The notes under the pieces: generated by a model
The model's database searches: none
Told to the model about the DNA's origin: nothing
Seen by the model: only the letters and a program-made list of their open reading frames with translations
Shown: positions 15,691-23,418 of the stretch, piece after piece
How the letters are laid out: each line of letters starts with the position of its first letter
Position numbering within the stretch: the first letter of the stretch is position 1
DNA from: DALYDP01 sp964541635
GTDB lineage: Bacteria; Patescibacteriota; Gracilibacteria; Peribacterales; Peribacteraceae
DNA length: 34,161 nucleotides
NCBI GenBank assembly: GCA_964541635.1
Contig: CAZIQM010000005.1
Span: 1-34,161 of the forward strand
Direction of reading: 5' to 3'
Translations under genes and position numbers: made by a program

Positions 15691-16122
15691 TCATTTGTCG
15701 ACCATGGTGTAGCGCGACGGGATCCGGGTTTCGCGTTGTTTCCATCCGACGAACAACAGGGTGCGCAGCGCGTCCATTTTCTTGGTCGATCCTTCGATCC
15801 AGAAAATGGGGGCTCGCACGGACAGAGCCGACCCGAACGCGAGCGAATACGTGATGGTCGATTTTTTATCGCCGCGCGCGACTTCGCATGCGACGCGGTC
15901 GAAGTCGTCGCCGACGAGGTCGAGACGGTCGGTCACCGTCCGCCAGTTTTGCGCGAAATCGCGGAGAAAATCGGCTAGTTGCTCGACCGACTGGTGTAGC
16001 AAGAAGGTTTCCATTGAACGCCGCATTTCGGGAGTGCCGAAATTACAGCATTCAACCCTGATCCTTTCTCTCATGTAACGCCGCGCCAGATCGAACGTAC
16101 GCACGATCGACATTTTGGCCAT
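15691..16122 (-). CDS. Orphan soluble protein with structured leader
   Basis: A 143-residue protein I do not recognise. It begins MAKMSIVRTFDLARRYMRER and has no signal peptide or TM segment. The N-terminal half is helical (HQSVEQLADFLRDFAQNW) and the C-terminal half looks like beta strands (KKSTITYSLAFGSALSV, APIFWIEGS, LLFVGWKQ). It has two adjacent Cys near residue 24. The start at 16122 is chosen because GGAG lies 8 bases upstream; a TTG start further upstream falls inside a hairpin and is rejected. Its promoter module (16221-16266) closely resembles that of the orphan gene at 30339-30755, and its about 100-base leader contains a terminator-like hairpin. This suggests condition-dependent expression, in contrast to the leaderless core genes around it. 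Confidence 0.7.
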   Translation of the reverse strand: MAKMSIVRTFDLARRYMRERIRVECCNFGTPEMRRSMETFLLHQSVEQLADFLRDFAQNWRTVTDRLDLVGDDFDRVACEVARGDKKSTITYSLAFGSALSVRAPIFWIEGSTKKMDALRTLLFVGWKQRETRIPSRYTMVDK

Positions 16123-16166
16123 ACTCTGGACTCCATACGGGGAATGATTTGATGTGAAAAAGTACT

Positions 16167-16206
16167 GCTCCTCTCGCAAATCTCCGCGAAGGTCTGCGAG
16201 AGGAGC
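16167..16206 (-). promoter_or_regulatory. Terminator-like hairpin in the 5' leader of the orphan gene
   Basis: A perfect 12-bp inverted repeat (GCTCCTCTCGCA and its complement) encloses a 16-base loop. On the minus strand it is followed by AGTACTTTTTC. It lies between the promoter and the ATG at 16122, so it could act as an attenuator. Its CU-rich arm could also pair with the GGAG Shine-Dalgarno. Confidence 0.55.
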
Positions 16207-16220
16207 GGCGCGCGACGTGT

Positions 16221-16266
16221 GAACGAACTTATAACAAAATACTATATTTTTTGTAATTGGTCAAAA
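16221..16266 (-). promoter_or_regulatory. AT-rich promoter module, copy 1
   Basis: The minus strand has TTGACC (-35), 17 bases, then TATTTT (-10). The element includes TTGACCAATT followed by an A-run and ends near GTTCGTTC. Its order and sequence match the module at 30780-30825 upstream of another orphan gene. Confidence 0.6.
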
Positions 16267-16281
16267 TACGCTTAATTGGCA

Positions 16282-17169
16282 TTAGAACGCCAAGCTTCCG
16301 TCCGGTTCGATGAACCGCATTTCGACGTCGAGGGGCTCGGTGATCGTCGACCGCACCTTCTCCACGATCGCCTTCGCGTCGGCGTAGGTCGCCTCGCCTT
16401 TATTCAGGAGGAAGTTCGCGTGCTTCTCCGCGATCTGCACGCCGCCGACCTGCGTGCCGCGCAGGCCCGCCGCGTCGATGAGCTTCCACGCCGGCGTGCC
16501 GCCCACCGCCTTGAAGCACGAGCCGGCGGTCTTGAGGTGCGGCTGCGTCTCGATGCGCACCTGCAGCAGGCGCTGCACTTCGGCGGCGATGGCCGCGGGG
16601 TCGCCCGACGGGAGGTCGAGCACGACTTCCCAGATGATCGGCATGATGAGCCATTTGTCCATTTGCGCCGTCCAATGCTTGAACGCGCTTTCGCGGTAAC
16701 CGAAGCCGCATTCCTCTTTCGAGAATGTCTTCCAGCCCCCGGCCATGTAGACCGTCACGTTCACGACGTACGAGTCCATCCACCTGCCGTTCGGACCCTG
16801 GCCGGCGTTGCCGAAAATCGCGCCGCCCACCGTGCCCGGGATGCCCGTGAGGGGGGAGAGATCGAGCCCTTGTTTCGCCAGGTCGTTCACCAGCATCGCG
16901 AGGTTCGCGCCCGCCCCCACCGTCACCCGGTTGCCCTCGACCAGGACGCCCGTGTTGCCGATGCGCGCGACGAGCGCCTCCGTGATGCCGTCGTTGAACA
17001 CCGTGTTGCTGCCGCTGCCGAGCAGGATGAGCGGGATGTGTTTTTCGGTCGCGATCCTCACCGCCTCTTCCACGTCCGCGCGCGTCTGCATGGTCGCGAA
17101 AAGCCGCGCCTTGCCGCCGATGCGCATGGTGGTTTTGCCGCCGACGGAGGCCAATTCCTGGAGTTCCAT
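16282..17169 (-). CDS. murB: UDP-N-acetylenolpyruvoylglucosamine reductase
   Basis: FAD- and NADPH-dependent reduction of UDP-GlcNAc-enolpyruvate to UDP-MurNAc, the second committed step of peptidoglycan precursor synthesis, in the cytoplasm. 295 residues. FAD-binding motifs are visible: LLGSGSNTVF at 49-58 and GIPGTVGGAIFGNAG at 109-123. FGYRES at 156-161 and AGSCFK at 215-220 with the catalytic Ser follow, and a C-terminal VEMRFIEPDG carries the conserved Glu. The short N-terminus and FGYRxS motif point to the type II class. TGC-TATAAT lies 8 bases before the ATG at 17169, with no Shine-Dalgarno. It sits apart from a division/cell-wall cluster; murG and ftsW are nearby but not adjacent. Confidence 0.96.
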   Translation of the reverse strand: MELQELASVGGKTTMRIGGKARLFATMQTRADVEEAVRIATEKHIPLILLGSGSNTVFNDGITEALVARIGNTGVLVEGNRVTVGAGANLAMLVNDLAKQGLDLSPLTGIPGTVGGAIFGNAGQGPNGRWMDSYVVNVTVYMAGGWKTFSKEECGFGYRESAFKHWTAQMDKWLIMPIIWEVVLDLPSGDPAAIAAEVQRLLQVRIETQPHLKTAGSCFKAVGGTPAWKLIDAAGLRGTQVGGVQIAEKHANFLLNKGEATYADAKAIVEKVRSTITEPLDVEMRFIEPDGSLAF

Positions 17170-17177
17170 GGAGGTCG

Positions 17178-17183
17178 ATTATA
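17178..17183 (-). promoter_or_regulatory. Extended -10 box for murB
   Basis: TGC-TATAAT, a consensus -10, 8 bases before the murB ATG and just after the stop of the upstream gene. Confidence 0.65.
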
Positions 17184-17189
17184 GCAGGC

Positions 17190-17657
17190 TCATTTGCCCA
17201 GGAACCGCGCGATGTCCTCCACCGAGTCGGTCAGTTTGTCGCTCTTGGGCATCCGTTGGACGTACATGAGGAGCGCCCCGAGCAGCGCCACGCCGGCGAT
17301 GCAGCCGACGATGATCGCGTGCTCCTTCACGCCGAGGGTGAAGTTGCTCAGCATGAGGACGAGCTGGATCGCGCTGAAGACCGCCACGCCGCCGACCGCG
17401 CCGAGCCCGAGCGAGACGAGCACGAGGTGGCCCGTGTTCTCGCGGCTGTCCTGGGGCGCCGACGCCAACCGCGTGAGGAGCTCGCTGCTCACGACCACCG
17501 GCTGCTTGCCGAGGTCCTTGAAGAGCGTCTGCACCTTGCGCTGTAAAATGAGGGTGATGAACGATTGGAACGGCACCGCCGTTTTGCCTTCGATCACCGC
17601 TTTGCCCGTTTCGGGCTTGAAGCTGACTTCCAATTCGTCGTTTTCGTGGTCGCTCAT
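17190..17657 (-). CDS. Two-TM membrane protein of unknown function
   Basis: A 155-residue protein without a recognised family. The first 75 residues are soluble and acidic at the start (MSDHENDELEVSFKPETG). Two TM helices follow at about 78-102 (LVLVSLGLGAVGGVAVFSAIQ) and 110-131 (HAIIVGCIAGVALLGALLMYV). A short basic/acidic C-terminal tail ends ARFLGK. The ATG at 17657 has TGC-TACACT 7 bases upstream. Position between gltX and murB, each with its own promoter, says little about function. Its coding frame is supported by the clean hydropathy pattern and by the leaderless promoter exactly upstream. Confidence 0.7.
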   Translation of the reverse strand: MSDHENDELEVSFKPETGKAVIEGKTAVPFQSFITLILQRKVQTLFKDLGKQPVVVSSELLTRLASAPQDSRENTGHLVLVSLGLGAVGGVAVFSAIQLVLMLSNFTLGVKEHAIIVGCIAGVALLGALLMYVQRMPKSDKLTDSVEDIARFLGK

Positions 17658-17664
17658 GGACCCC

Positions 17665-17670
17665 AGTGTA
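17665..17670 (-). promoter_or_regulatory. Extended -10 box for the two-TM gene
   Basis: TGC-TACACT lies 7 bases before the ATG at 17657, within the short gap after gltX. No Shine-Dalgarno is visible. Confidence 0.55.
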
Positions 17671-17680
17671 GCACGTGTCC

Positions 17681-19177
17681 TCATGCTCCGGCGACCTTCA
17701 TCGCCGCCCGGACGCGCTCCATGGTTTCGGCTTTGCCGAGCACGGCGGCCACCTCCACCGCGCCCGGGGAGTAGGCACGGCCGGTGAGCACCGCGCGCAG
17801 GGGCCAGAGGAGCTGGCCGAGTTTGAGGCCGTCGCGTTCCACCGTCGCTTTCACGTCCGCGAGGATGCGCTGGTCGTTCCAGCCGTCTTCCGGGATCAGG
17901 TCGAGGATCGATTCGAGCAGCCCCAGGTAGCGCGGCAGGTCCGGTAGCTCCACCTTCTGTTTCGGGTTCGCCATGAGGCCCGTGTCCGGCGTCGGGCGTT
18001 CGTAGAAGAACCCGAGCATGTCCGGCGCTTCGGTGAAGAACGTGATGCGTTCGCGGATCAACGCCGATTTCTTCCCGAATTCCGCGTCGGCCAGGACCGC
18101 GGGAACGCGGCTTACCGAAGCCTCTTTCGCGCGCTTCGCGAATTCGTCTTCGGGGAGCGAGCGCATCCACTGGCCCTGCAGCCAATCGAGCTTCTGGAGA
18201 TCGAAGACGGCGCCGCCCTTCTGCACGCGTTCGAGCGAGAACGCCTCGATCATTTCTTTCAGCGTGAAAATTTCCTGCGTGGTGCCGGGGTTCCAGCCGA
18301 GGAACGCGACGAAGTTCACGAGCGCCTCGGGCAGGTAGCCTTTGGTCGAGTACTCGTCGACCGAGACGTCGCCTTGGCGTTTGCTGAGCTTGCTCCTGTC
18401 GCTGTTGAGCATGAGCGGCACGTGCGCGTAGCGCGGCACGGGGTAGCCCAGCGCGCGGAACAGCACGAGGTGTTTCGGCGTGGAGCTGAGCCATTCCTCG
18501 CCGCGGAGGACGAGGTCGATCTTCATCCCGTGGTCGTCCACGACGTGGGCCAGGTGGTACGTCGGGAAGCCGTCGCTCTTGAGCAGCACCTGGTCGTCGA
18601 CGTCGCGGCTGTGGAACGACACCGGTCCGCGGATCGCGTCGTCCCAACCGAGGGTTTCGCCTTCCGGCATCTTGAGGCGGATGACGTACGGCGAATTGTC
18701 CTTCAGTAGTTTCTCCGTCTCCTCCTTCGGGAGCGTCAACGAGTTACGCATGCGCATGCGGACCGACGAGTCGTACTTCGGCGCGGGATTGCCCGCAGCC
18801 TGTTCGCGGGCGCGCATGGCGTCGAGGTCCTCTTTCGTATCGAACGCGTAGTAGGCGTCTCCCTGGGCCAAGAGTTTCTCCGCCGCGGCTTTGTAGAGAC
18901 CGAGGCGCTGCGACTGGATATAGGGGCCGTTTCCTCCCTTCTGCGAGACGGCGCCGTTCTCCAACACCACGCCTTCGTCGGGCTCGATGCCCGCCCACGC
19001 GAGGGCCTTCAACATCTGTTCGATCGCGCCCGGCACTTCGCGCTCCTTGTCGGTGTCTTCCACGCGAACGAGGAATTGCCCGCCCGATTGCCTGGCGAGC
19101 AGCCACGCGTAGAGCGCGGTGCGGAGCCCTCCGACGTGGAGGTTGCCTGTGGGGGAGGGGGCGAAGCGGGTGCGCAT
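17681..19177 (-). CDS. gltX: Glutamyl-tRNA synthetase
   Basis: Attaches glutamate to tRNA-Glu (and possibly tRNA-Gln, for later amidation) in the cytoplasm. 498 residues, normal for the bacterial class Ic enzyme. It begins MRTRFAPSPTGNLHVGGLRT with the HIGH-type signature (residues about 8-18). It has the KLSKR signature near 263-267 (SDRSKLSKRQGDVSV), and the characteristic EWLSSTPKH and FVAFLGWNPGT motifs. The C-terminal helical anticodon-binding region is complete. The ATG at 19177 matches the family N-terminus; an in-frame GTG six codons upstream lies within the promoter region. TATCAT is 9 bases before the ATG. A terminator for the upstream gene lies just before it. Confidence 0.97.
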   Translation of the reverse strand: MRTRFAPSPTGNLHVGGLRTALYAWLLARQSGGQFLVRVEDTDKEREVPGAIEQMLKALAWAGIEPDEGVVLENGAVSQKGGNGPYIQSQRLGLYKAAAEKLLAQGDAYYAFDTKEDLDAMRAREQAAGNPAPKYDSSVRMRMRNSLTLPKEETEKLLKDNSPYVIRLKMPEGETLGWDDAIRGPVSFHSRDVDDQVLLKSDGFPTYHLAHVVDDHGMKIDLVLRGEEWLSSTPKHLVLFRALGYPVPRYAHVPLMLNSDRSKLSKRQGDVSVDEYSTKGYLPEALVNFVAFLGWNPGTTQEIFTLKEMIEAFSLERVQKGGAVFDLQKLDWLQGQWMRSLPEDEFAKRAKEASVSRVPAVLADAEFGKKSALIRERITFFTEAPDMLGFFYERPTPDTGLMANPKQKVELPDLPRYLGLLESILDLIPEDGWNDQRILADVKATVERDGLKLGQLLWPLRAVLTGRAYSPGAVEVAAVLGKAETMERVRAAMKVAGA

Positions 19178-19186
19178 CGGGCCTGG

Positions 19187-19192
19187 ATGATA
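19187..19192 (-). promoter_or_regulatory. -10-like box for gltX
   Basis: TATCAT, 9 bases before the gltX ATG and directly after the terminator of the cyclophilin gene, so a promoter is required here. Confidence 0.5.
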
Positions 19193-19196
19193 CACG

Positions 19197-19221
19197 AAAA
19201 AGGCCGTCCGAAGACGGCCTT
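19197..19221 (-). terminator. Terminator after the cyclophilin gene
   Basis: On the minus strand AGGCCGTC, a TTCG tetraloop and GACGGCCT, followed by TTTTCG. An 8-bp GC-rich stem with a stable tetraloop and a U-run. Confidence 0.9.
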
Positions 19222-19242
19222 TGGGATTCCGTGGAAGAAGGC

Positions 19243-19833
19243 TTAGTCCTGGACCTCGATCGTGTACGTCACCGGCGTGAGCGGCATGTCGTTCTCGTCG
19301 CGCTTCACGGCGGCGATGTCGTCGATCACCTTGTCGCCGGCGGTCACGTGGCCGAAGACCGTGTGGCGGCCGTCGAGCCAGGGCGTGGACTCCGCCTGGA
19401 CGATGAAGAACTGGCTGCCGTTCGTGTCCGGACCGCGGTTGGCCATGGCGATCGCGCCGCGGACCAACTTCTGGTCGTTGATTTCATCTTCGAACGACGC
19501 GCCGAAGACCGAAGCGCCGCCCGTGCCGTCGCCGGACGGGTCGCCGCCCTGGATCATGAAGCGGGGGATGACGCGGTGGAACGTCAGGCCGTTGTAGTAG
19601 CCCGACTTCGCGAGCGTGATGAAGTTCGTGACCGTCTTCGGCGCCTTGTCGGCGTCGAGTTCGAGGGTCATGTCGCCCATCGACGTCTTGATGACGACGT
19701 GGTGCTTGCCGGAAAGGAGGACGCCATCGAAACCTGCGGGGATGGCACCCGTCGAAGGAGTGGTCATGGTCTTGGAGGGGGTGCAACCGATGAGGAGGGC
19801 CAGCGCGAAAAGCGGAATGAGAAGTTTGTACAT
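19243..19833 (-). CDS. Cyclophilin-type peptidyl-prolyl isomerase lipoprotein
   Basis: Catalyses cis-trans isomerisation of Xaa-Pro bonds, here on the outer face of the membrane. 196 residues. N-terminus MYKLLIPLFALALLIGCTPS has a lipobox LIGC, giving a lipid-anchored Cys17. After a Thr/Ser/Pro linker comes a single-domain cyclophilin. It has FHRVIPRFMIQGGDPSGDG near 80-98 (catalytic Arg in FHRVIP, then FMIQGGD) and GAIAMANRGPDTNGSQFFI near 127-145. WLDGRHTVFGHV follows. All key active-site motifs are present. It probably assists folding of the exported proteins this genome encodes in number. TAGCCT lies 9 bases before the ATG and overlaps the murG stop. Confidence 0.95.
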   Translation of the reverse strand: MYKLLIPLFALALLIGCTPSKTMTTPSTGAIPAGFDGVLLSGKHHVVIKTSMGDMTLELDADKAPKTVTNFITLAKSGYYNGLTFHRVIPRFMIQGGDPSGDGTGGASVFGASFEDEINDQKLVRGAIAMANRGPDTNGSQFFIVQAESTPWLDGRHTVFGHVTAGDKVIDDIAAVKRDENDMPLTPVTYTIEVQD

Positions 19834-19842
19834 AGCTGGACC

Positions 19843-19848
19843 AGGCTA
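19843..19848 (-). promoter_or_regulatory. -10-like box for the cyclophilin gene
   Basis: TAGCCT, 9 bases before the ATG at 19833; it contains the TAG stop of murG. The match is moderate and read-through from murG is also possible. Confidence 0.35.
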
Positions 19849-20868
19849 CGCACCGATCCCGGCCCGTGCAACCGATCGCAACACCCTTTCCGCGATGAGT
19901 CGAGCGGCTTCTGGCGCGGCCGCGTAACGGCACGAATCGCGCATCGTTTGTAGCCGGGCCGCATCCGCGGCGAGCGACGTCGCGAGCGACGGGAGACGGT
20001 CGAGGTCCGACTGCGGGAGCACGACGCACGCGCCTGTCTTTTCCGCCGCCTCCGCGTTCTTCACCTGGTGGTCGCCCGCGAGTCCTTTGATCGGCACGAG
20101 GATCGCCGGGATGCCGCACGCGGCGAGTTCCGCGATGCTTCCCGCGCCGGCGCGGCTGACCGCGAGCGTTGCGATGGCGTAGAGATGGGGCAAGACGTCG
20201 GACCCGAACTCGGTCGCGTAGTACCCGGGCTTGTTCGCGATCGTATTTTTCCCCGCGCCGGTGAGGTGGATGACGTCGCAGGTCGCGAGGATCGCGTCGA
20301 GGTTCGCCGTCACGCAGTCGTTGATGACGCGCGCGCCCTGGCTGCCGCCCATCACGAGGAGGACGGGCTTGGCGCCGGAGAACCCCGTGATGCGCAGGCC
20401 TTCTTCTTTCTTCCCCGCCGTCACCCGCGCGCGGATCGGGTTGCCGATGGCGGCGCCGAGGAGCGTCTCCGTCGCGACGCGCGCGACCTGGCGGCTGGCC
20501 CTGCCCATTACCGCGTCCGATTCGTGCAGCACGATCGGGATGCCCTTCATGCGCGCCGCGTAACACAGCGGCACGCTCACGGCGCTGCCTTTGCTGAAGA
20601 CGACGTCGGGTTTTTCGTGCGAGAGGATCGCGAACGATTTCAGGAACGCGCGGACGAACGTGACGGGCATGAGGAGGTTCCTGCGGGGGAGCGGCAGAGG
20701 GAAACACGAACGCTTCTCGAGCGTGAGGAACGCCGCGTCGGACGGCTTGTCGGAGCAGACGAACGACAAACGGATCCCCGGCTCCGCCGCCTCCAGCGCT
20801 TCGGCCACGGCGACCATCGGGGCGAGGTGCCCCGCCGACGTGCCGCCCACGAGGAGGACGTTCGTCAT
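19846..20868 (-). CDS. murG: MurG glycosyltransferase (lipid II synthesis)
   Basis: Transfers GlcNAc from UDP-GlcNAc to lipid I to form lipid II at the inner face of the membrane. 340 residues, GT28 family. The N-domain loop GGTSAGH is at 8-14, in place of the commoner GGTGGH. HESDAVMGRASR corresponds to the HEQNAxxGxxN motif, and VLLVMGGSQGARVIND and a SRAGAGSIAELAACGIPAILVP nucleotide-sugar site follow, then GDHQVKNAE. The ATG at 20868 overlaps the ftsW TGA (ATGA), so the two are co-translated. MurG makes the substrate that the FtsW polymerase uses, so the pairing makes functional sense. Confidence 0.95.
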   Translation of the reverse strand: MTNVLLVGGTSAGHLAPMVAVAEALEAAEPGIRLSFVCSDKPSDAAFLTLEKRSCFPLPLPRRNLLMPVTFVRAFLKSFAILSHEKPDVVFSKGSAVSVPLCYAARMKGIPIVLHESDAVMGRASRQVARVATETLLGAAIGNPIRARVTAGKKEEGLRITGFSGAKPVLLVMGGSQGARVINDCVTANLDAILATCDVIHLTGAGKNTIANKPGYYATEFGSDVLPHLYAIATLAVSRAGAGSIAELAACGIPAILVPIKGLAGDHQVKNAEAAEKTGACVVLPQSDLDRLPSLATSLAADAARLQTMRDSCRYAAAPEAARLIAERVLRSVARAGIGA

Positions 20869-22046
20869 GCGATGCGCAGGAGTTGTTTGCGGCGCGGGCG
20901 GCGTTCCGCGAGCGCGCTCTCGGTGCTGTGCATGGAGATGTTCAGGAGGATGCCGACGCCCGCGAGCAGCGTGACGAGCGACGACCCGCCGTAGCTGATG
21001 AACGGCAGCGTGAGGCCGGTGAGCGGGAAGAGCGACAGGTTGATGGCGATGTTGAGGGCGCTCTGGAACCCGATCCACGTGGTGATGCCCGCGGCGACGA
21101 GGAAGCCGAAGCGATCCGGCGCCTCGCGCGCGACCTTGAACCCGCGGACGATGAGGAGCCCGTACATCGTGAGCACGATCATCAGGCGGAAGAAGCCGAG
21201 TTCTTCGGCCATGGCCGCGAAGATCATGTCGGCCTGCACCTCCGGCAGGTACCCGAATTTCTGGATCGATTTGCCGTAGCCGACGCCGAAGGGTCCGCCG
21301 CTGCCCACGGCGATGAGCGCCTGTTTGATCTGGAATCCGATGGTCTCGGAGATGCGCTCGTCGTCCGGCGAGAGGAACGCGCGGAAGCGGTTACGCACGT
21401 ACTCTTTGCTGAGGATGATCGGGAGGCCAACCACCGCCGCGAGCGATCCGCCGAGCACGAGGTGGAACACGTTGCCGCCGGCGATGAAGAACATCGTGAT
21501 GGCGATGGCGGAGAGCACGAGGAACGACCCGAGGTCCGGCTGGATGGCGACGAGGAACGTGGAGAGGAGGAGGATGACGCAGAACGGGATGAAGCCTTCC
21601 TTGAACGTCGCGACCAACTGCTCGCGCTTCTGCAGCCAGACCGCCAGGTAGAACACGAGCGTGATCTTGAGGAACTCCGACGGCTGGATGGTGAAGCCGC
21701 CGAACACGAGCCAGCTTTGCGCCGTGCCGTACTCGTTGCTGAGCCCCGGGATGAACACGGCGATGAGCAGGAGGATGGTGATGAGGAACAGGGGGCGCGC
21801 GAAGCGTTCCCACAGGCGGTAGGGAATCGAGGCCGTCACGAACATCGCGCTGAACCCGGCGAGCACGTGCAGCGACGACCGCCACAAGAAGAGCGCGTTG
21901 CTCGCGTTCTCGCGCACGCCGGCTTCGACCAGGCGTTGCGTGAGCTGGTAGCTCTTGAACACGGAGACGCTCGCGATCATCGCGAGGCCGAACAAGGTGA
22001 GCACGACCACCACGCCGAGGAGCAACAGGTCCATCCGTCTGTACAT
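20865..22046 (-). CDS. ftsW: SEDS-family peptidoglycan polymerase FtsW
   Basis: Integral membrane glycosyltransferase that polymerises lipid II at the division site with a partner penicillin-binding protein. 393 residues with about ten TM segments. SEDS motifs are clear: AQSWLVFGGFTIQPSEFLK, AIQPDLGSF with the catalytic Asp, GYGKSIQKFGYLPEVQADM, and PLTGLTLPFISYGGSS near the C-terminus. A short basic tail ends RRKQLLRIA. The ATG at 22046 gives a normal cytoplasmic N-terminus (MYRRMDLLLLG), with TGG-TATGCT 8 bases upstream and no Shine-Dalgarno. RodA is a possible alternative, but coupling to murG favours FtsW. Confidence 0.92.
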   Translation of the reverse strand: MYRRMDLLLLGVVVVLTLFGLAMIASVSVFKSYQLTQRLVEAGVRENASNALFLWRSSLHVLAGFSAMFVTASIPYRLWERFARPLFLITILLLIAVFIPGLSNEYGTAQSWLVFGGFTIQPSEFLKITLVFYLAVWLQKREQLVATFKEGFIPFCVILLLSTFLVAIQPDLGSFLVLSAIAITMFFIAGGNVFHLVLGGSLAAVVGLPIILSKEYVRNRFRAFLSPDDERISETIGFQIKQALIAVGSGGPFGVGYGKSIQKFGYLPEVQADMIFAAMAEELGFFRLMIVLTMYGLLIVRGFKVAREAPDRFGFLVAAGITTWIGFQSALNIAINLSLFPLTGLTLPFISYGGSSLVTLLAGVGILLNISMHSTESALAERRPRRKQLLRIA

Positions 22047-22054
22047 GGGTCCCG

Positions 22055-22060
22055 AGCATA
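22055..22060 (-). promoter_or_regulatory. Extended -10 box for ftsW-murG
   Basis: TGG-TATGCT, 8 bases before the ftsW ATG, divergent from the lspA promoter 18 bases away. Confidence 0.6.
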
Positions 22061-22077
22061 CCAGACCGCGTCCGTGG

Positions 22078-22083
22078 TAGGCT
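22078..22083 (+). promoter_or_regulatory. Extended -10 box for lspA
   Basis: TGG-TAGGCT, 6 bases before the GTG start of lspA. No Shine-Dalgarno is visible. Confidence 0.5.
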
Positions 22084-22089
22084 TCGACC

Positions 22090-22527
22090 GTGCTCCTCGC
22101 CGTTTCCGCCGCCGTTTCGTTCCTCGCCGGCCTCGCGGCCGCTTCGGCGGCGCGCGCGTGGCTGTCCGCCCCCGTCCGCGTGCTGGGCGATTTCGCCGTC
22201 CTGCGCCACGCCGAAAACCCGGGCATCGCGTTCGGCGTCCGCCTCCCTTCGCCGTGGCAGGAGGTCCTCATCCTCGGCGCGCTCGCGCTCGTCGCGTCGA
22301 TCGCGGTCCGCAGTCGCACGGCGATGTCGCGCGTCGCGTACGGGATGATCCTCGGGGGAGCCCTCGCGAACGTGTGGGATCGGCTGGGGGACGCCCACGT
22401 GACCGATTACTTCGCCGTGGGGACGTTCCCGATCTTCAACGTGCCCGACAGTTGCATTTCCATCGGGGTCGCGCTGCTCCTTGTCGAAAGCATCATAATG
22501 GTTCGTAATACACGAAAAACGTCCTAA
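22090..22527 (+). CDS. lspA: Lipoprotein signal peptidase (signal peptidase II)
   Basis: Membrane aspartyl protease that removes signal peptides from diacylated prolipoproteins. 145 residues with four hydrophobic segments, slightly shorter than typical. The NPGIAFG motif at 43-49 matches the family NxGxAF. GGALANVWDRLGDAHVTDYF near 89-108 carries the first catalytic Asp (Asp106). FNVPDSCISIG near 117-127 carries the second (Asp120). Starts at GTG 22090 with TGG-TAGGCT 6 bases upstream. It is divergent from ftsW. Substrates encoded in this window include the lipoproteins at 9824-10570 and 19243-19833. Confidence 0.9.
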   Translation: MLLAVSAAVSFLAGLAAASAARAWLSAPVRVLGDFAVLRHAENPGIAFGVRLPSPWQEVLILGALALVASIAVRSRTAMSRVAYGMILGGALANVWDRLGDAHVTDYFAVGTFPIFNVPDSCISIGVALLLVESIIMVRNTRKTS

Positions 22528-22550
22528 GCGTGCTTGCGCCCGGCCATGTC

Positions 22551-23414
22551 ATGAGTACCATTCCTTGGCTGGACGGGTGGCTTTTACCAGGGCATCCGGC
22601 CGCTTCATCGCCGTTCATGGTGTACGTCTTCGTCCTCATCGGCTCGCTCGTCGGCTTGTGCGTCCTGCTCGGCATGCGCCTGCTGTTGAAACAGCGCACC
22701 ATTCGCCGGTTCGTGCGCAGCGTGCAACAGCGCTTCGACGAAGCCGAGGAACGCGGCGCCGTGCTCGTGGAAGAGACGGTGGTGGAGAAGCCGATCAAGA
22801 GCCCGCGCACGTCCGCCATCGAGATGCAGCAAGTGCGCACGCTGCTCCGCAACGCGGAGAAGGCGATCGCCCAACAGAAGAACGAAGAGGCGGAGCGCAT
22901 CCTCATCCAGGCCCTGACGATCCAGCCCCACGCGCACGACGTCCGCGCGCAGCTCGCCAAGTTGTACCTCTCGACCGGCCGCGAATCGAAGGCCGAGGCG
23001 ATGTACAAGGAGCTGCTCACGCACTGCGACGACGTGTCGTTCCACGCGAACCTCGGGCTCGCGTACTACAAGCAGGAGAAGTACGTCGACGCGTGCTACG
23101 CCTACCAGGAAGCGCTCAACCGCGATCCCAAGAACGCCGACCGCAGCGCCGCCCTCGGCCGCGCGTGCATCGCGGCGCACCGTTTCGAGGAAGCCGCCCC
23201 GTTGCTCGAGAAGGCGTCGCTCTTCCTCTCGAAGGACACGCAACTCCTCCACATGCTCGCGGAGTGCTACCTGCAGCTCGGCAACAAGGAGAAGGCCGAG
23301 GACGCGTACCGCCGCATCAACCGCCTGGAGCCGTACAACGAAGACGTGAAGAGCAAGTTGAAGGCCGTCGCCGCCGTCGACGAAGCACCGACGATGGAAC
23401 CGGCGCACGCGTAA
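22551..23414 (+). CDS. Membrane-anchored TPR protein
   Basis: A 287-residue protein with one N-terminal TM helix at about 24-47 (FMVYVFVLIGSLVGLCVLLG), a charged linker, then tandem tetratricopeptide repeats from about residue 95 to 275. Visible repeats include AEKAIAQQKNEEAERILIQA, GLAYYKQEKYVDACYAYQEA and ECYLQLGNKEKAEDAYRRI. The TPR domain should lie in the cytoplasm if the short N-terminus is outside; topology is not certain. TPR domains serve as protein-interaction scaffolds; the partner is unknown. The ATG at 22551 is preferred over an in-frame GTG at 22530, which overlaps no supporting signal. It follows lspA by 23 bases and may be co-transcribed. Confidence 0.85.
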   Translation: MSTIPWLDGWLLPGHPAASSPFMVYVFVLIGSLVGLCVLLGMRLLLKQRTIRRFVRSVQQRFDEAEERGAVLVEETVVEKPIKSPRTSAIEMQQVRTLLRNAEKAIAQQKNEEAERILIQALTIQPHAHDVRAQLAKLYLSTGRESKAEAMYKELLTHCDDVSFHANLGLAYYKQEKYVDACYAYQEALNRDPKNADRSAALGRACIAAHRFEEAAPLLEKASLFLSKDTQLLHMLAECYLQLGNKEKAEDAYRRINRLEPYNEDVKSKLKAVAAVDEAPTMEPAHA

Positions 23415-23418
23415 GGGG

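Noticed and set aside
16123..16179. Upstream TTG start for the 143-residue orphan gene
   Set aside because: The start codon is inside the leader hairpin with no spaced Shine-Dalgarno; the ATG at 16122 has GGAG 8 bases upstream.
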